DNA from: Pseudomonas sihuiensis
GTDB taxonomy: Bacteria; Pseudomonadota; Gammaproteobacteria; Pseudomonadales; Pseudomonadaceae
DNA length: 64,000 bases
Reading direction: 5' to 3'
NCBI RefSeq assembly: GCF_900106015.1
Contig: NZ_LT629797.1
Span: 4,712,001 to 4,776,000, forward strand
Under the pieces are notes generated by a model that saw only the letters and a list, made by a program, of their open reading frames with translations, did not search any database and was not told the origin of the DNA. Position 1 is the stretch's first letter; the number at the start of each line of letters is the position of its first letter. The position numbers were made by a program, and so were the translations under genes. Below are positions 39,462 through 48,427 of this stretch, one piece after another.

Positions 39462-42107
39462 TTAGCAGTCCAGGGGGTTGGCTTTGTCGGCGTCGATACC
39501 GAACTTGGCGATGGCGTCAGCCAGCACCTTGGCTTCGATCTCGCCACGGTCGACCAGAGCTTCCAGGGCGGCGAGCACGACCCAGTTACGATCCACTTCG
39601 AAGAAGTGACGCAGCTGCTTGCGGCTGTCGCTGCGGCCGAAGCCGTCGGTGCCCAGGACCTTGTATTCCTTGCTCGGTACCCACTGACGAACCTGTTCGG
39701 CGAACAGCTTCATGTAGTCGGTCGACGCGATGACCGGACCCTTGCGACCGCTCAGGCACTGCTCGATATAGGTCTGCTGCGGCTTCTGACCTGGGTGCAG
39801 GCGGTTGCGGCGCTCCACGGCCAGACCGTCACGACGCAGTTCGTTGAAGCTGGTGACGCTCCACACATCGGCGCCGATGTTGTACTCGTCACGCAGGATC
39901 TTCGCCGCCTCGCGGACTTCGCGCAGGATGGTGCCGGAACCCAGAAGCTGCACGTGGTGCGCGGCTTCCTTCTTGTCTTCCTCGAGCAGGTACATGCCCT
40001 TGATGATGCCGTCCTCGATACCCTCCGGCATGGCCGGCTGCTGGTACGACTCGTTCATCACGGTGATGTAGTAGAAGATGTCCTGCTGCTCTTCGGTCAT
40101 CTGGCGAATGCCTTCGCGGATGATCACGGCGAGCTCGTAGCCGTAGGTCGGATCGTAGGTGCGGCAGTTGGGGATGGTCGCTGCCAGCATGTGGCTGTGA
40201 CCGTCTTCGTGCTGCAGGCCTTCACCGTTGAGGGTGGTACGGCCGGCGGTGCCGCCGATCAGGAAACCACGGGTGCGGCTGTCGCCAGCGGCCCAGGCCA
40301 GGTCGCCGATACGCTGGAAGCCGAACATCGAGTAGAAGATGTAGAACGGCAGCATCGGCTGGTTGTGGCAGGAGTACGAGGTGCCGGCGGCGATGAAGGA
40401 ACTCATGGCGCCGGCTTCGTTGATGCCTTCCTCGAGGATCTGACCTTTCTTGTCCTCTTTGTAGAACATCACCTGGTCTTTATCGACCGGCTCGTACAGC
40501 TGGCCGACCGAAGAGTAGATGCCGAGCTGACGGAACATGCCTTCCATACCGAAGGTACGGGCTTCGTCCGGGATGATCGGGACGATGCGCTGGCCGAGTT
40601 CCTTGTCCTTGACCAGTTGCGCGAGGATACGCACGAAAGCCATGGTGGTGGAGATTTCGCGGTCACCGGAGCCGTCGAGGATGGCCTTGAGGGTATCCAG
40701 CGGCGGGGTCGGGATGCTGAAGCTCTTCTGCCGGCGCTGCGGGACGAAGCCACCCAGCGCGTTGCGACGCTCGTGCAGGTACTTGTATTCGGCGCTGCCC
40801 GGCTCCGGGCGCACGAAGGGCAGGTTTTCCAGCTCTTCGTCCTTGACCGGGATGTCGAAACGGTCGCGGAACTGACGCAGGCTGTCGACATCGACCTTCT
40901 TGGTGTTGTGCGCGGTGTTCTTCGCTTCACCGGCGCCGGTACCGTAGCCCTTGATGGTCTTGGCCAGGATCACGGTCGGCTGGCCGCTGTGGTTCACGGC
41001 CTGGTGGTAGGCGGCGTAGACCTTGTACGGGTCGTGGCCGCCACGGTTGAGCTTCCAGATCTCGTCGTCGGAGAGGTCCTTGACCATCTCCTTGAGCTCT
41101 GGGGTGTTGAAGAAGTTTTCGCGCACATAGGCGCCGTCTTTGGCCTTGTAGTTCTGGTATTCACCGTCGACCACTTCGTCCATGCGACGCTGCAGGGCAC
41201 CGTCCTTGTCCTTGGCGAACAGCGGATCCCAGAAGCGACCCCAGACCACCTTGTTGACGTTCCACTGGGCGCCACGGAACACGCCTTCGAGTTCCTGGAT
41301 GATCTTGCCGTTGCCGCGTACCGGGCCGTCGAGGCGCTGCAGGTTGCAGTTGATGACGAAGATCAGGTTGTCCAGCTTCTCGCGGCCAGCCAGGGAGATG
41401 GCGCCGAGGGATTCCGGCTCGTCGCACTCGCCGTCGCCCATGAAGCACCAGACCTTCTGCTTGCCGGCCGGGATGAAGCCGCGCGCTTCCAGGTACTTCA
41501 TGAAGCGGGCCTGGTAGATCGCCTGGATCGGGCCCAGACCCATGGACACGGTGGGGAACTGCCAGAAGTCCGGCATCAGCCAGGGGTGCGGGTAGGACGA
41601 CAGGCCTTTGCCGTCGACTTCGCGACGGAAGTTCTTCATCTGTTCTTCGTCGATGCGGCCTTCCATGAAGGCGCGGGCGTAGACGCCAGGGCTGGCATGG
41701 CCCTGATAGAACACCAGGTCGCCGCCGTGTTCGTCGGTCGGGGCCTGGAAGAAGTAGTTGAAACCGATGTCATACAGCGTCGCGGAAGAGGCGAAGCTGG
41801 AGATGTGGCCGCCCAGATCCGGGTCGTCCAGGTTGGTGCGCATCACCATGGCCAGGGCGTTCCAGCGCACCAGCGAGCGGATGCGACGCTCCATGAACAG
41901 GTCGCCGGGCATGCGCGCTTCGTGGGTAACCGGGATGGTGTTGCGGTAGGGCGTGGTGATCGCGTAGGGCAGTTGCGCACCGCTACGGGTGGCCAGCTCG
42001 CCCAGACGGGTCATCAGGTAATGGGCACGGTCTTCACCCTCACGGTCGAGGACGGATTCAAGGGCGTCCAGCCATTCCTGGGTTTCGATCGGATCGAGGT
42101 CTTGCAT
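39462..42107 (-). CDS. aceE: Pyruvate dehydrogenase E1 component (homodimeric)
   Basis: The 881-residue protein is the single-chain E1 of the PDH complex: MQDLDPIETQEWLDALESVLDREGEDRAHYLM at the N-terminus, GGHISSFASSATLYDIGFNYFF, and the thiamine-diphosphate binding motif MGDGECDEPESLGAISLAGREKLDNLIFVINCN (about 231-263). Length agrees with E. coli AceE (887). It decarboxylates pyruvate and acetylates the lipoyl groups of AceF, encoded 11 bases downstream. Two palindromes in the upstream gap probably bind its regulator. Confidence 0.97.
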   Translation of the reverse strand: MQDLDPIETQEWLDALESVLDREGEDRAHYLMTRLGELATRSGAQLPYAITTPYRNTIPVTHEARMPGDLFMERRIRSLVRWNALAMVMRTNLDDPDLGGHISSFASSATLYDIGFNYFFQAPTDEHGGDLVFYQGHASPGVYARAFMEGRIDEEQMKNFRREVDGKGLSSYPHPWLMPDFWQFPTVSMGLGPIQAIYQARFMKYLEARGFIPAGKQKVWCFMGDGECDEPESLGAISLAGREKLDNLIFVINCNLQRLDGPVRGNGKIIQELEGVFRGAQWNVNKVVWGRFWDPLFAKDKDGALQRRMDEVVDGEYQNYKAKDGAYVRENFFNTPELKEMVKDLSDDEIWKLNRGGHDPYKVYAAYHQAVNHSGQPTVILAKTIKGYGTGAGEAKNTAHNTKKVDVDSLRQFRDRFDIPVKDEELENLPFVRPEPGSAEYKYLHERRNALGGFVPQRRQKSFSIPTPPLDTLKAILDGSGDREISTTMAFVRILAQLVKDKELGQRIVPIIPDEARTFGMEGMFRQLGIYSSVGQLYEPVDKDQVMFYKEDKKGQILEEGINEAGAMSSFIAAGTSYSCHNQPMLPFYIFYSMFGFQRIGDLAWAAGDSRTRGFLIGGTAGRTTLNGEGLQHEDGHSHMLAATIPNCRTYDPTYGYELAVIIREGIRQMTEEQQDIFYYITVMNESYQQPAMPEGIEDGIIKGMYLLEEDKKEAAHHVQLLGSGTILREVREAAKILRDEYNIGADVWSVTSFNELRRDGLAVERRNRLHPGQKPQQTYIEQCLSGRKGPVIASTDYMKLFAEQVRQWVPSKEYKVLGTDGFGRSDSRKQLRHFFEVDRNWVVLAALEALVDRGEIEAKVLADAIAKFGIDADKANPLDC

Positions 42108-42219
42108 GGCTTGCTCCAGGGCGGAAAGGCTTCCAGAATCGGAGGCCAGTTGGGTCTCGTCAGCTTTTTGGGCGGGCGAGTTGAAGTTCTTGGATTTACC
42201 GGGGGTAGGACCGGCCGCG

Positions 42220-42287
42220 TGTAGTTTTACTACATTTCGACGGCGGATTCAGCCCTCTGGATACATTTCTTCCGTAGTAAAACTACA
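42220..42287. promoter_or_regulatory. Pair of operator-like palindromes upstream of aceE and glnE
   Basis: TGTAGTTTTACTACA (42220-42234) and CGTAGTAAAACTACA (42273-42287) are inverted copies of the same 13-base near-palindrome GTAGT-N3-ACTAC. Their centres are 53 bases apart, about five DNA turns, so one dimeric repressor could bind both on one face. The 270-base region holds the aceE promoter (minus) and the glnE promoter (plus). The form resembles TGTARTnnnAYTACA-type sites such as those of HexR, but the regulator is not identified. Confidence 0.6.
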
Positions 42288-42377
42288 GTTCGCGGTGTTG
42301 CCGGCCGCGCGCGCCCACTACCTCAGGGGTTTGGGTGACTGCGCCGTATGTCTGGCAGCCCGCCAAAAGGATAGACC

Positions 42378-45335
42378 ATGAGCCTGCCGTTGCTGGTCGA
42401 GTTGCCCCCTTCCCTGAGTGCCCTTGCCGAGCGCGCCGAACAGTCATTGCAGGCGGCGCTGGCCGAGCATGACGGGCTGGTCGAGCGGGTTGCGGCCTGG
42501 CCGCAAGCGCGGCGCATGGCCTGGCAGCAGGTGTCGGCGCTGAGTGATTTCGTCGCCGAGCAGGCCCGGCGTGATCCGCAGATGTTCGTCGCGCTGGCCG
42601 ATTCCGGCGAGCTGGAACGCAGCCTGGCGCCCGGTGAGCTGCGTCAGCAACTGACGCTGCAGTTGGCCGAGTGTGCCGATGAGGATGCGCTGGGGCGTTG
42701 CCTGCGGCGTTTTCGTAATCGACAGCAACTGCGCATCATCTGGCGCGACTTCAGCCGCCAGGCGGCGCTCGGCGAAACCTGTCGCGATCTGTCCGATCTC
42801 GCCGATGCCTGCATCGATCTGGCCTATCACTGGCTGTACCCACGCCATTGCGCGCAGTTCGGTACGCCAGTGGGGCGGCGCAGTGGCCAGCCGCAGCACA
42901 TGGTGATCCTCGGCATGGGCAAGCTCGGTGCGCACGAGCTCAACCTGTCTTCGGACATCGACCTGATCTTCGGCTATCCCGAAGGTGGCGAGACCGAGGG
43001 TGTTAAGCGCCCGCTGGATAATCAGGAGTTCTTCATCCGTCTGGGGCAGAAGCTGATCAAGGCACTGGATGCGATCACCGTCGACGGCTTCGTGTTCCGC
43101 ACCGACATGCGCCTGCGCCCCTATGGTTCCAGCGGTGCGCTGGTGTTCAGCTTCAATGCGCTGGAGCAGTACTACCAGGATCAGGGGCGTGACTGGGAGC
43201 GCTACGCCATGATCAAGGCGCGCGTGGTGGGGGGCGATCAGGCCGCGGGTGCCGAACTGCTGGAAATGCTGCGCCCCTTTGTCTATCGCCGCTACCTGGA
43301 TTTCTCCGCCATCGAGGCGCTGCGCGCGATGAAGCTGCTGATTCAGCAGGAAGTGCGGCGCAAGGGCATGAGCGAGAACATCAAGCTCGGCGCCGGCGGC
43401 ATTCGCGAGATCGAGTTCATCGCCCAGGCCTTCCAACTGATTCACGGCGGGCGCGACCTCAGCCTGCAGCAGCGGCCGCTGCTCAAGGTGCTGACCACGC
43501 TGGAGGGGCAGGGTTATCTGCCGCCTGCCGTGGTTGCGGAGATGAAGGAAGGCTACGAGTTCCTGCGTTATGCCGAGCATGCGTTGCAGGGTATCGGTGA
43601 TCGGCAGACGCAGATGCTGCCGGCCGATGCGCAGGACCAGGCGCGAGTCGCCGCGATCATGGGGTTCGCCGACTGGGCGAGTTTTCATGAGCGCCTGATG
43701 CACTGGCGTGGCCGCATCGAATGGCACTTCCAGCAAGTGATCGCCGATCCCGACGATGATGAGGCGCAGGCCGGCGAAACCGCCGTCGGCGCCGAGTGGC
43801 TGCCTTTATGGCAAGGCGCACTGGATGATGAAGCTGCCCAGCAGCAGCTGCAGGAGGCCGGTTTTGTCGAGGCTGCCACGGCCAATCGGCGCCTCGTCGA
43901 TCTGCGCAATGGGCCGCAGGTGCGTGCCATGCAGCGGCTCGGGCGTGAGCGTCTGGATGCCTTTATTCCGCGCTTGCTGGCGCAGACCGTCGAGCACGAC
44001 AAGCCTGATCTGGTGCTGGAGCGGGTGCTGCCGTTGGTCGAGAAGGTCGCCCGGCGCTCGGCCTACCTGGTGCTTCTGACTGAAAACCCAGGGGCGCTGG
44101 AGCGACTGATCACGCTCTGCGCCGCCAGCCCCTGGATTGCCGAGCAGATAGCCCGCTACCCGCTGCTGCTCGATGAGTTGCTCAATGAAGGCCGGTTGTA
44201 TTCGCCGCCGCTGGCGCCGGAGTTGGCGGCCGAGTTGCGCGAGCGGCTGGTGCGCATTCCCGAGGAGGATCTGGAGCAGCAGATGGAGGCGCTGCGTCAT
44301 TTCAAGCTGGCGCACAGCTTGCGCGTGGCCGCCTCGGAGATCGCCGGTACGCTGCCCTTGATGAAAGTGTCGGATTACCTCACCTGGCTGGCCGAGGCGA
44401 TCCTCGACCAGGTGCTGGCGCTGGCCTGGCAGCACACGGTGCAGCGTCATGGTCGGCCGTTCCGTGCAGACGGCACACCGTGCGACCCGGACTTCATCAT
44501 CGTCGGTTACGGCAAGGTCGGCGGCCTGGAATTCGGCCATGGCTCGGATCTGGACCTGGTGTTCATCCATGACGGCGATCCGCAGGCCGAGACCGACGGC
44601 GCCAAGCCCATCGATGGCGCGCAGTTCTTCACCCGTCTGGGCCAGCGCATCATTCACCTGCTGACCACCCAGACCACCTCCGGCGCGCTCTACGAGGTGG
44701 ACATGCGCCTGCGACCATCGGGCGCAGCCGGGCTTCTGGTCAGCTCGCTCGGCGCCTTCCAGCGCTATCAGGAAAACGAGGCCTGGACCTGGGAGCACCA
44801 GGCGCTGGTGCGAGCACGGGTGCTGGTGGGATGTTCGCGCCTGGCCGGCGAATTCGCTCGCGTGCGCGCCGAAGTGCTCGGTCGTCAGCGCGATATCGCG
44901 GCACTGCGCGTCGAGGTCAGCGAGATGCGCGCGAAGATGCGCGACAACCTTGGCAACAAAAATACCGCAGCCGGAACGGCGCCGAATGCCTTCGAGGCCA
45001 CGTCCTCCTTCGATCTGAAGCAGGACGCCGGTGGTATCGTCGATATCGAATTTATGGTGCAATACGCGGCTCTGGCCTGGTCGTGGCAACACCCGCAGCT
45101 ACTCGAGTTCACCGATAACATCCGCATTCTGGAAGGTCTGGAGCGGGTCGGTCTGATGAGCGCCGAGGATGCCGCCTTGCTGCGCGAGGTCTACAAGATC
45201 TATCGCTCGGCTGCCCATCGCCAGGCGCTGCAGAAGCAGCCTGGGGTGGTGCCGGGTGATCAGTTCCAGGATGAGCGCCGCGCCGTGATGCGCCTGTGGC
45301 GTGAGCTGGGGCTTGAGTTGAACAATGGGGCCTGA
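42378..45335 (+). CDS. glnE: Bifunctional glutamine synthetase adenylyltransferase/deadenylylase
   Basis: The 985-residue protein contains two nucleotidyltransferase cores: LSSDIDLIFGYPEGGETEG in the N-terminal deadenylylating half and HGSDLDLVFIHDGDPQAETDG in the C-terminal adenylylating half, each with the GSD/SSD-x-D-L signature of metal-binding aspartates. It switches glutamine synthetase off and on through AMPylation in answer to PII. Length fits the 945-985 range of the family. The stop codon lies in the loop of a GC-rich hairpin, and ilvE begins 49 bases later, so the two may be one transcription unit. Confidence 0.97.
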   Translation: MSLPLLVELPPSLSALAERAEQSLQAALAEHDGLVERVAAWPQARRMAWQQVSALSDFVAEQARRDPQMFVALADSGELERSLAPGELRQQLTLQLAECADEDALGRCLRRFRNRQQLRIIWRDFSRQAALGETCRDLSDLADACIDLAYHWLYPRHCAQFGTPVGRRSGQPQHMVILGMGKLGAHELNLSSDIDLIFGYPEGGETEGVKRPLDNQEFFIRLGQKLIKALDAITVDGFVFRTDMRLRPYGSSGALVFSFNALEQYYQDQGRDWERYAMIKARVVGGDQAAGAELLEMLRPFVYRRYLDFSAIEALRAMKLLIQQEVRRKGMSENIKLGAGGIREIEFIAQAFQLIHGGRDLSLQQRPLLKVLTTLEGQGYLPPAVVAEMKEGYEFLRYAEHALQGIGDRQTQMLPADAQDQARVAAIMGFADWASFHERLMHWRGRIEWHFQQVIADPDDDEAQAGETAVGAEWLPLWQGALDDEAAQQQLQEAGFVEAATANRRLVDLRNGPQVRAMQRLGRERLDAFIPRLLAQTVEHDKPDLVLERVLPLVEKVARRSAYLVLLTENPGALERLITLCAASPWIAEQIARYPLLLDELLNEGRLYSPPLAPELAAELRERLVRIPEEDLEQQMEALRHFKLAHSLRVAASEIAGTLPLMKVSDYLTWLAEAILDQVLALAWQHTVQRHGRPFRADGTPCDPDFIIVGYGKVGGLEFGHGSDLDLVFIHDGDPQAETDGAKPIDGAQFFTRLGQRIIHLLTTQTTSGALYEVDMRLRPSGAAGLLVSSLGAFQRYQENEAWTWEHQALVRARVLVGCSRLAGEFARVRAEVLGRQRDIAALRVEVSEMRAKMRDNLGNKNTAAGTAPNAFEATSSFDLKQDAGGIVDIEFMVQYAALAWSWQHPQLLEFTDNIRILEGLERVGLMSAEDAALLREVYKIYRSAAHRQALQKQPGVVPGDQFQDERRAVMRLWRELGLELNNGA

Positions 45336-45342
45336 GGCCCCA
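45326..45342 (+). terminator. GC hairpin enclosing the glnE stop codon
   Basis: TGGGGCC (45326-45332), loop TGA (45333-45335), GGCCCCA (45336-45342): a perfect seven-pair stem in which the loop is exactly the stop codon of glnE. No T-run follows, so an intrinsic terminator is doubtful; an attenuating or RNA-protecting role between glnE and ilvE is as likely. Confidence 0.45.
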
Positions 45343-45384
45343 CCTACTGATCGAACCGTGAAGCGAATTTGAGGAGCAGGCAAG

Positions 45385-46308
45385 ATGTCGATGTCCGACC
45401 GTGATGGCGTGATCTGGTACGACGGCAAACTGGTGCCGTGGCGCGAAGCCAACACCCATGTGCTGACCCATACCCTGCACTACGGCATGGGCGTGTTCGA
45501 GGGCGTGCGTGCCTACAACACCCCGGACGGCACCGCGATCTTCCGCCTGCAGGCGCACACCGACCGCCTGTTCGATTCGGCGCACATCTTCAATATGCAG
45601 ATCCCTTTCAGCAAGGAAGAGATCAACGAAGCGCAGCGCGCCGCCGTGCGTGAAAATGGCCTGGAAAGCGCTTACCTGCGCCCGATGGTGTTCTTCGGCA
45701 GCGAAGGCATGGGCCTGCGTGCTTCCGGCCTGAAGGTGCACGTGATCGTCGCTGCCTGGCACTGGGGCGCCTACATGGGCGAAGAGGCGCTGGAAGCCGG
45801 CATCAAGGTGCGTACCAGCTCCTACACCCGCCACCACGTCAACATCGCCATGACCCGTGCCAAGGCCAACGGCAACTACATCAACTCGATGCTGGCCCTG
45901 CAGGAAGCCATCTCTGGCGGTGCCGACGAGGCCATGCTGCTGGATCCGGAAGGCTACGTGGCCGAGGGCTCGGGCGAGAACATCTTCCTGGTCAAGGACG
46001 GTGTGGTGTACACCCCGGAGGTGACCTCCTGCCTCAACGGCATCACGCGCAGCACCATCCTGACCCTGGCTGAAGAACACGGCATCAAGGTGGTCGAGAA
46101 ACGCATCACCCGTGATGAGGTGTACATCGCCGACGAGGCCTTCTTCACCGGCACCGCCGCTGAAGTCACGCCGATTCGTGAAGTGGATGGTCGCAAGATT
46201 GGCGCCGGCCGCCGTGGTCCGGTCACCGAGAAGCTGCAGAAAGCCTACTTCGACCTGGTCACCGGCAAGACCAGTGGCCACGCCGAATGGCGTACGCTGG
46301 TCAAATAA
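45385..46308 (+). CDS. ilvE: Branched-chain amino acid aminotransferase
   Basis: The 307-residue fold-type IV PLP enzyme begins MSMSDRDGVIWYDGKLVPWREANTHVLTHTLHYGMGVFEGVRAY, and the PLP lysine lies in TRAKANGNYINSMLALQEA. GSGENIFLVKDG and TRSTILTLAEEHGI are the other family marks. It makes the last step in valine, leucine and isoleucine synthesis. A GAGGAG ribosome-binding site precedes the ATG. A strong terminator follows its stop. Confidence 0.96.
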   Translation: MSMSDRDGVIWYDGKLVPWREANTHVLTHTLHYGMGVFEGVRAYNTPDGTAIFRLQAHTDRLFDSAHIFNMQIPFSKEEINEAQRAAVRENGLESAYLRPMVFFGSEGMGLRASGLKVHVIVAAWHWGAYMGEEALEAGIKVRTSSYTRHHVNIAMTRAKANGNYINSMLALQEAISGGADEAMLLDPEGYVAEGSGENIFLVKDGVVYTPEVTSCLNGITRSTILTLAEEHGIKVVEKRITRDEVYIADEAFFTGTAAEVTPIREVDGRKIGAGRRGPVTEKLQKAYFDLVTGKTSGHAEWRTLVK

Positions 46309-46328
46309 GCGATTGCTCGAAGGCTCGA

Positions 46329-46357
46329 CGGGGAGGCGAAAGCCTCCCCGGTCGTTT
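46329..46357 (+). terminator. Rho-independent terminator of ilvE
   Basis: CGGGGAGGC (46329-46337), GAAA tetraloop, GCCTCCCCG (46342-46350), then GTCGTTT: a nine-pair stem with a stable GNRA loop and a short T-rich tail, 20 bases past the ilvE stop and only about a dozen bases before the waaF start. Confidence 0.85.
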
Positions 46358-46368
46358 CTGGAAAGAAT

Positions 46369-47412
46369 ATGAAGATACTTATCGTTGGGCCAAGCTGGGT
46401 AGGCGACATGGTGATGGCGCAGACGCTGTTCCAGTGCCTGAAGCAGCGCCACCCCGAGTGCGAGATCGATGTGCTGGCGCCGGACTGGAGCCGGCCGATC
46501 CTCGAGCGTATGCCCGAGGTGCGCGCCGCGCTGAGCCTGCCGCTCGGTCATGGCGTGCTCGACCTGGCCACGCGCCGGCGCATCGGCAAGTCGCTGGCCG
46601 GCCAGTACGATCAGGCGATCCTGCTGCCCAACTCGCTCAAGTCCGCCTTGGTGCCCTGGTTCGCAGGCATCCCCAAACGCACCGGCTGGAAGGGCGAGAT
46701 GCGCTATGGCTTGCTCAACGATATTCGTACGCTGGACAAAGACCGCTATCCGCTGATGATCGAGCGCTTCATGGCGCTGGCCTATGAGCCCGGCGCTGCC
46801 TTGTCGCAGCCCTATCCACAGCCACGTCTGGTGATCGATGAAGCCAGTCGTGATGCCGCGCTGGTCAAGTTCGAACTGCAGCTGGATCGTCCGGTGCTGG
46901 CGCTGTGTCCCGGCGCAGAGTTCGGCGAGGCCAAGCGCTGGCCGGCCGAGCACTATGCCAAGGTGGCCGAGATCAAGATTCGCGAGGGTTGGCAGGTCTG
47001 GCTGTTCGGCTCGAAGAACGACCATGCCGGCGGCGAAGACATTCGCATGCGCCTGATTCCGGGGCTGCGTGAGGAAGTCAGCAACCTGTGCGGGCAGACC
47101 AGCCTGGCCGAGGCCATCGACCTGATGTCGGCGGCCACTGCGGTGGTGTCCAACGACTCCGGGCTGATGCATGTGGCAGCGGCGCTGAACCGTCCGCTGG
47201 TGGCGGTCTACGGCTCCACCTCGCCAGGTTTCACCCCGCCGTTGGCCGATCGCGTCGAGATCGTTCGCATGGGGTTGGAGTGCAGCCCCTGCTTCGATCG
47301 AACCTGCCGTTACGGTCACTACAACTGCCTGCGCGAACTCAAGCCGCGCCCGGTGATCGAGGCGCTGGATCGGCTGGTCGGTGAGCCCCTGACCCTGGTC
47401 GAGGGCGACTGA
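46369..47412 (+). CDS. waaF: ADP-heptose:LPS heptosyltransferase II
   Basis: The 347-residue GT9 protein begins MKILIVGPSWVGDMVMAQTLFQCLKQRHP, the standard WaaF N-terminus, and has CPGAEFGEAKRWPAEHYAKVA and VSNDSGLMHVAAALNRPLVAVYGSTSPGFTPP, the ADP-heptose-binding region. It adds the second heptose to the inner core. It is the first gene of the core operon, starting just after the ilvE terminator, and is followed by waaC with one base between. Confidence 0.96.
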   Translation: MKILIVGPSWVGDMVMAQTLFQCLKQRHPECEIDVLAPDWSRPILERMPEVRAALSLPLGHGVLDLATRRRIGKSLAGQYDQAILLPNSLKSALVPWFAGIPKRTGWKGEMRYGLLNDIRTLDKDRYPLMIERFMALAYEPGAALSQPYPQPRLVIDEASRDAALVKFELQLDRPVLALCPGAEFGEAKRWPAEHYAKVAEIKIREGWQVWLFGSKNDHAGGEDIRMRLIPGLREEVSNLCGQTSLAEAIDLMSAATAVVSNDSGLMHVAAALNRPLVAVYGSTSPGFTPPLADRVEIVRMGLECSPCFDRTCRYGHYNCLRELKPRPVIEALDRLVGEPLTLVEGD

Positions 47413-47413
47413 T

Positions 47414-48418
47414 TTGCGGGTACTGATCATCAAGACCTCGTCGCTGGGCGACGTGGTGCATACCCTGCCGGCGTTGACCGATGCCGCCCGCGCCATTCCT
47501 GGTATCCGCTTCGATTGGGTGGTGGAAGAAGGCTTCGCCGAGATTCCCGCCTGGCATCCGGCTGTTTCCCAGGTGATCCCGGTGGCCATCCGCCGCTGGC
47601 GCAAGCACCCGCTGCGCACCTGGCGCAGCGGTGAGTGGGCGCGCTTCAAGCAGCGCCTGCGCGAGACCCGTTACGACCTGGTGATCGACGCCCAGGGCCT
47701 GCTCAAGAGTGCCTGGCTGACGCGTTACGTGTCGGCACCGGTAGCGGGGCTGGATCGCGATTCGGCGCGTGAGCCGCTGGCCAGTCGTTTCTACGACCGC
47801 CGCTACGCGGTGGCCAAGGATCAGCACGCCCTGGAGCGTGTGCGCCAGCTGTTCGCCAAGGCGCTCGGTTATACGCTGCCGTCCGGCAGCGGCGACTACG
47901 GCCTCAACCGTGCGGCGATGATGGATGCCGTGGCACAGCCCTATCTGGTCTTCCTGCATGGCACCACCTGGGCCAGCAAGCACTGGCCCGAAGCCGATTG
48001 GCGTGCCTTGGCCGAACGCATGGATGAGCTGGGTTGGGCCGTGCGCCTGCCCTGGGGTAACGATGCCGAGAAGGCGCGTGCCGAGCGCATCGCTGCCGGC
48101 CTGACGCATGCCGCCGTGCTGCCGAAGCTGAATCTTGCAGGCGTGGCCAAGGTGATCGCCGGTGCCAGTGCGTGCGTCTCCGTCGACACCGGCCTCGGCC
48201 ACCTGGCTGCTGCGCTGGATGTCCCCAATATTTCTCTGTATGGCCCGACGCTGCCTGGCAAGGTGGGCGCCTATGGCCGTAGTCAGATACACCTGTGTGC
48301 CAGCGGCCCGAACGCCGGCAGCGGTGACCGTGACAAGCCCTGCTTCGATGGTCTCGGCGCCGAACGCGTCGGGCTGGAACTGGAGGCGCTGCTGCTCGCG
48401 CCTCCCGGCACCTTTTAA
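47414..48418 (+). CDS. waaC: ADP-heptose:LPS heptosyltransferase I
   Basis: The 334-residue GT9 protein begins MRVLIIKTSSLGDVVHTLPALTDA (the WaaC signature GDVVHTLPALTD) and has FLHGTTWASKHWPEADWRALAERM and SVDTGLGHLAAALDVPNISLYGPT. It adds the first heptose to Kdo. The start codon is TTG at 47414, one base after the waaF stop, so translation is coupled; no ATG fits the N-terminus. Confidence 0.96.
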   Translation: MRVLIIKTSSLGDVVHTLPALTDAARAIPGIRFDWVVEEGFAEIPAWHPAVSQVIPVAIRRWRKHPLRTWRSGEWARFKQRLRETRYDLVIDAQGLLKSAWLTRYVSAPVAGLDRDSAREPLASRFYDRRYAVAKDQHALERVRQLFAKALGYTLPSGSGDYGLNRAAMMDAVAQPYLVFLHGTTWASKHWPEADWRALAERMDELGWAVRLPWGNDAEKARAERIAAGLTHAAVLPKLNLAGVAKVIAGASACVSVDTGLGHLAAALDVPNISLYGPTLPGKVGAYGRSQIHLCASGPNAGSGDRDKPCFDGLGAERVGLELEALLLAPPGTF

Positions 48419-48427
48419 GGAGCGGCT

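Noticed and set aside
39606..42224. Open reading of about 870 codons on the plus strand across aceE
   Set aside because: Antisense to aceE, whose translation is a full-length, motif-complete PDH E1; the other frame is a codon-bias shadow.
42444..45092. Two long minus-strand readings within glnE
   Set aside because: Antisense shadows of glnE, which has both nucleotidyltransferase motifs in the plus frame.
45109..47649. Very long open reading of more than 800 codons on the minus strand under glnE, ilvE and waaF
   Set aside because: It is antisense to well-recognised genes in GC-rich DNA where long antisense frames are common; its translation is Gln/His/Arg/Ala-rich and matches no family.
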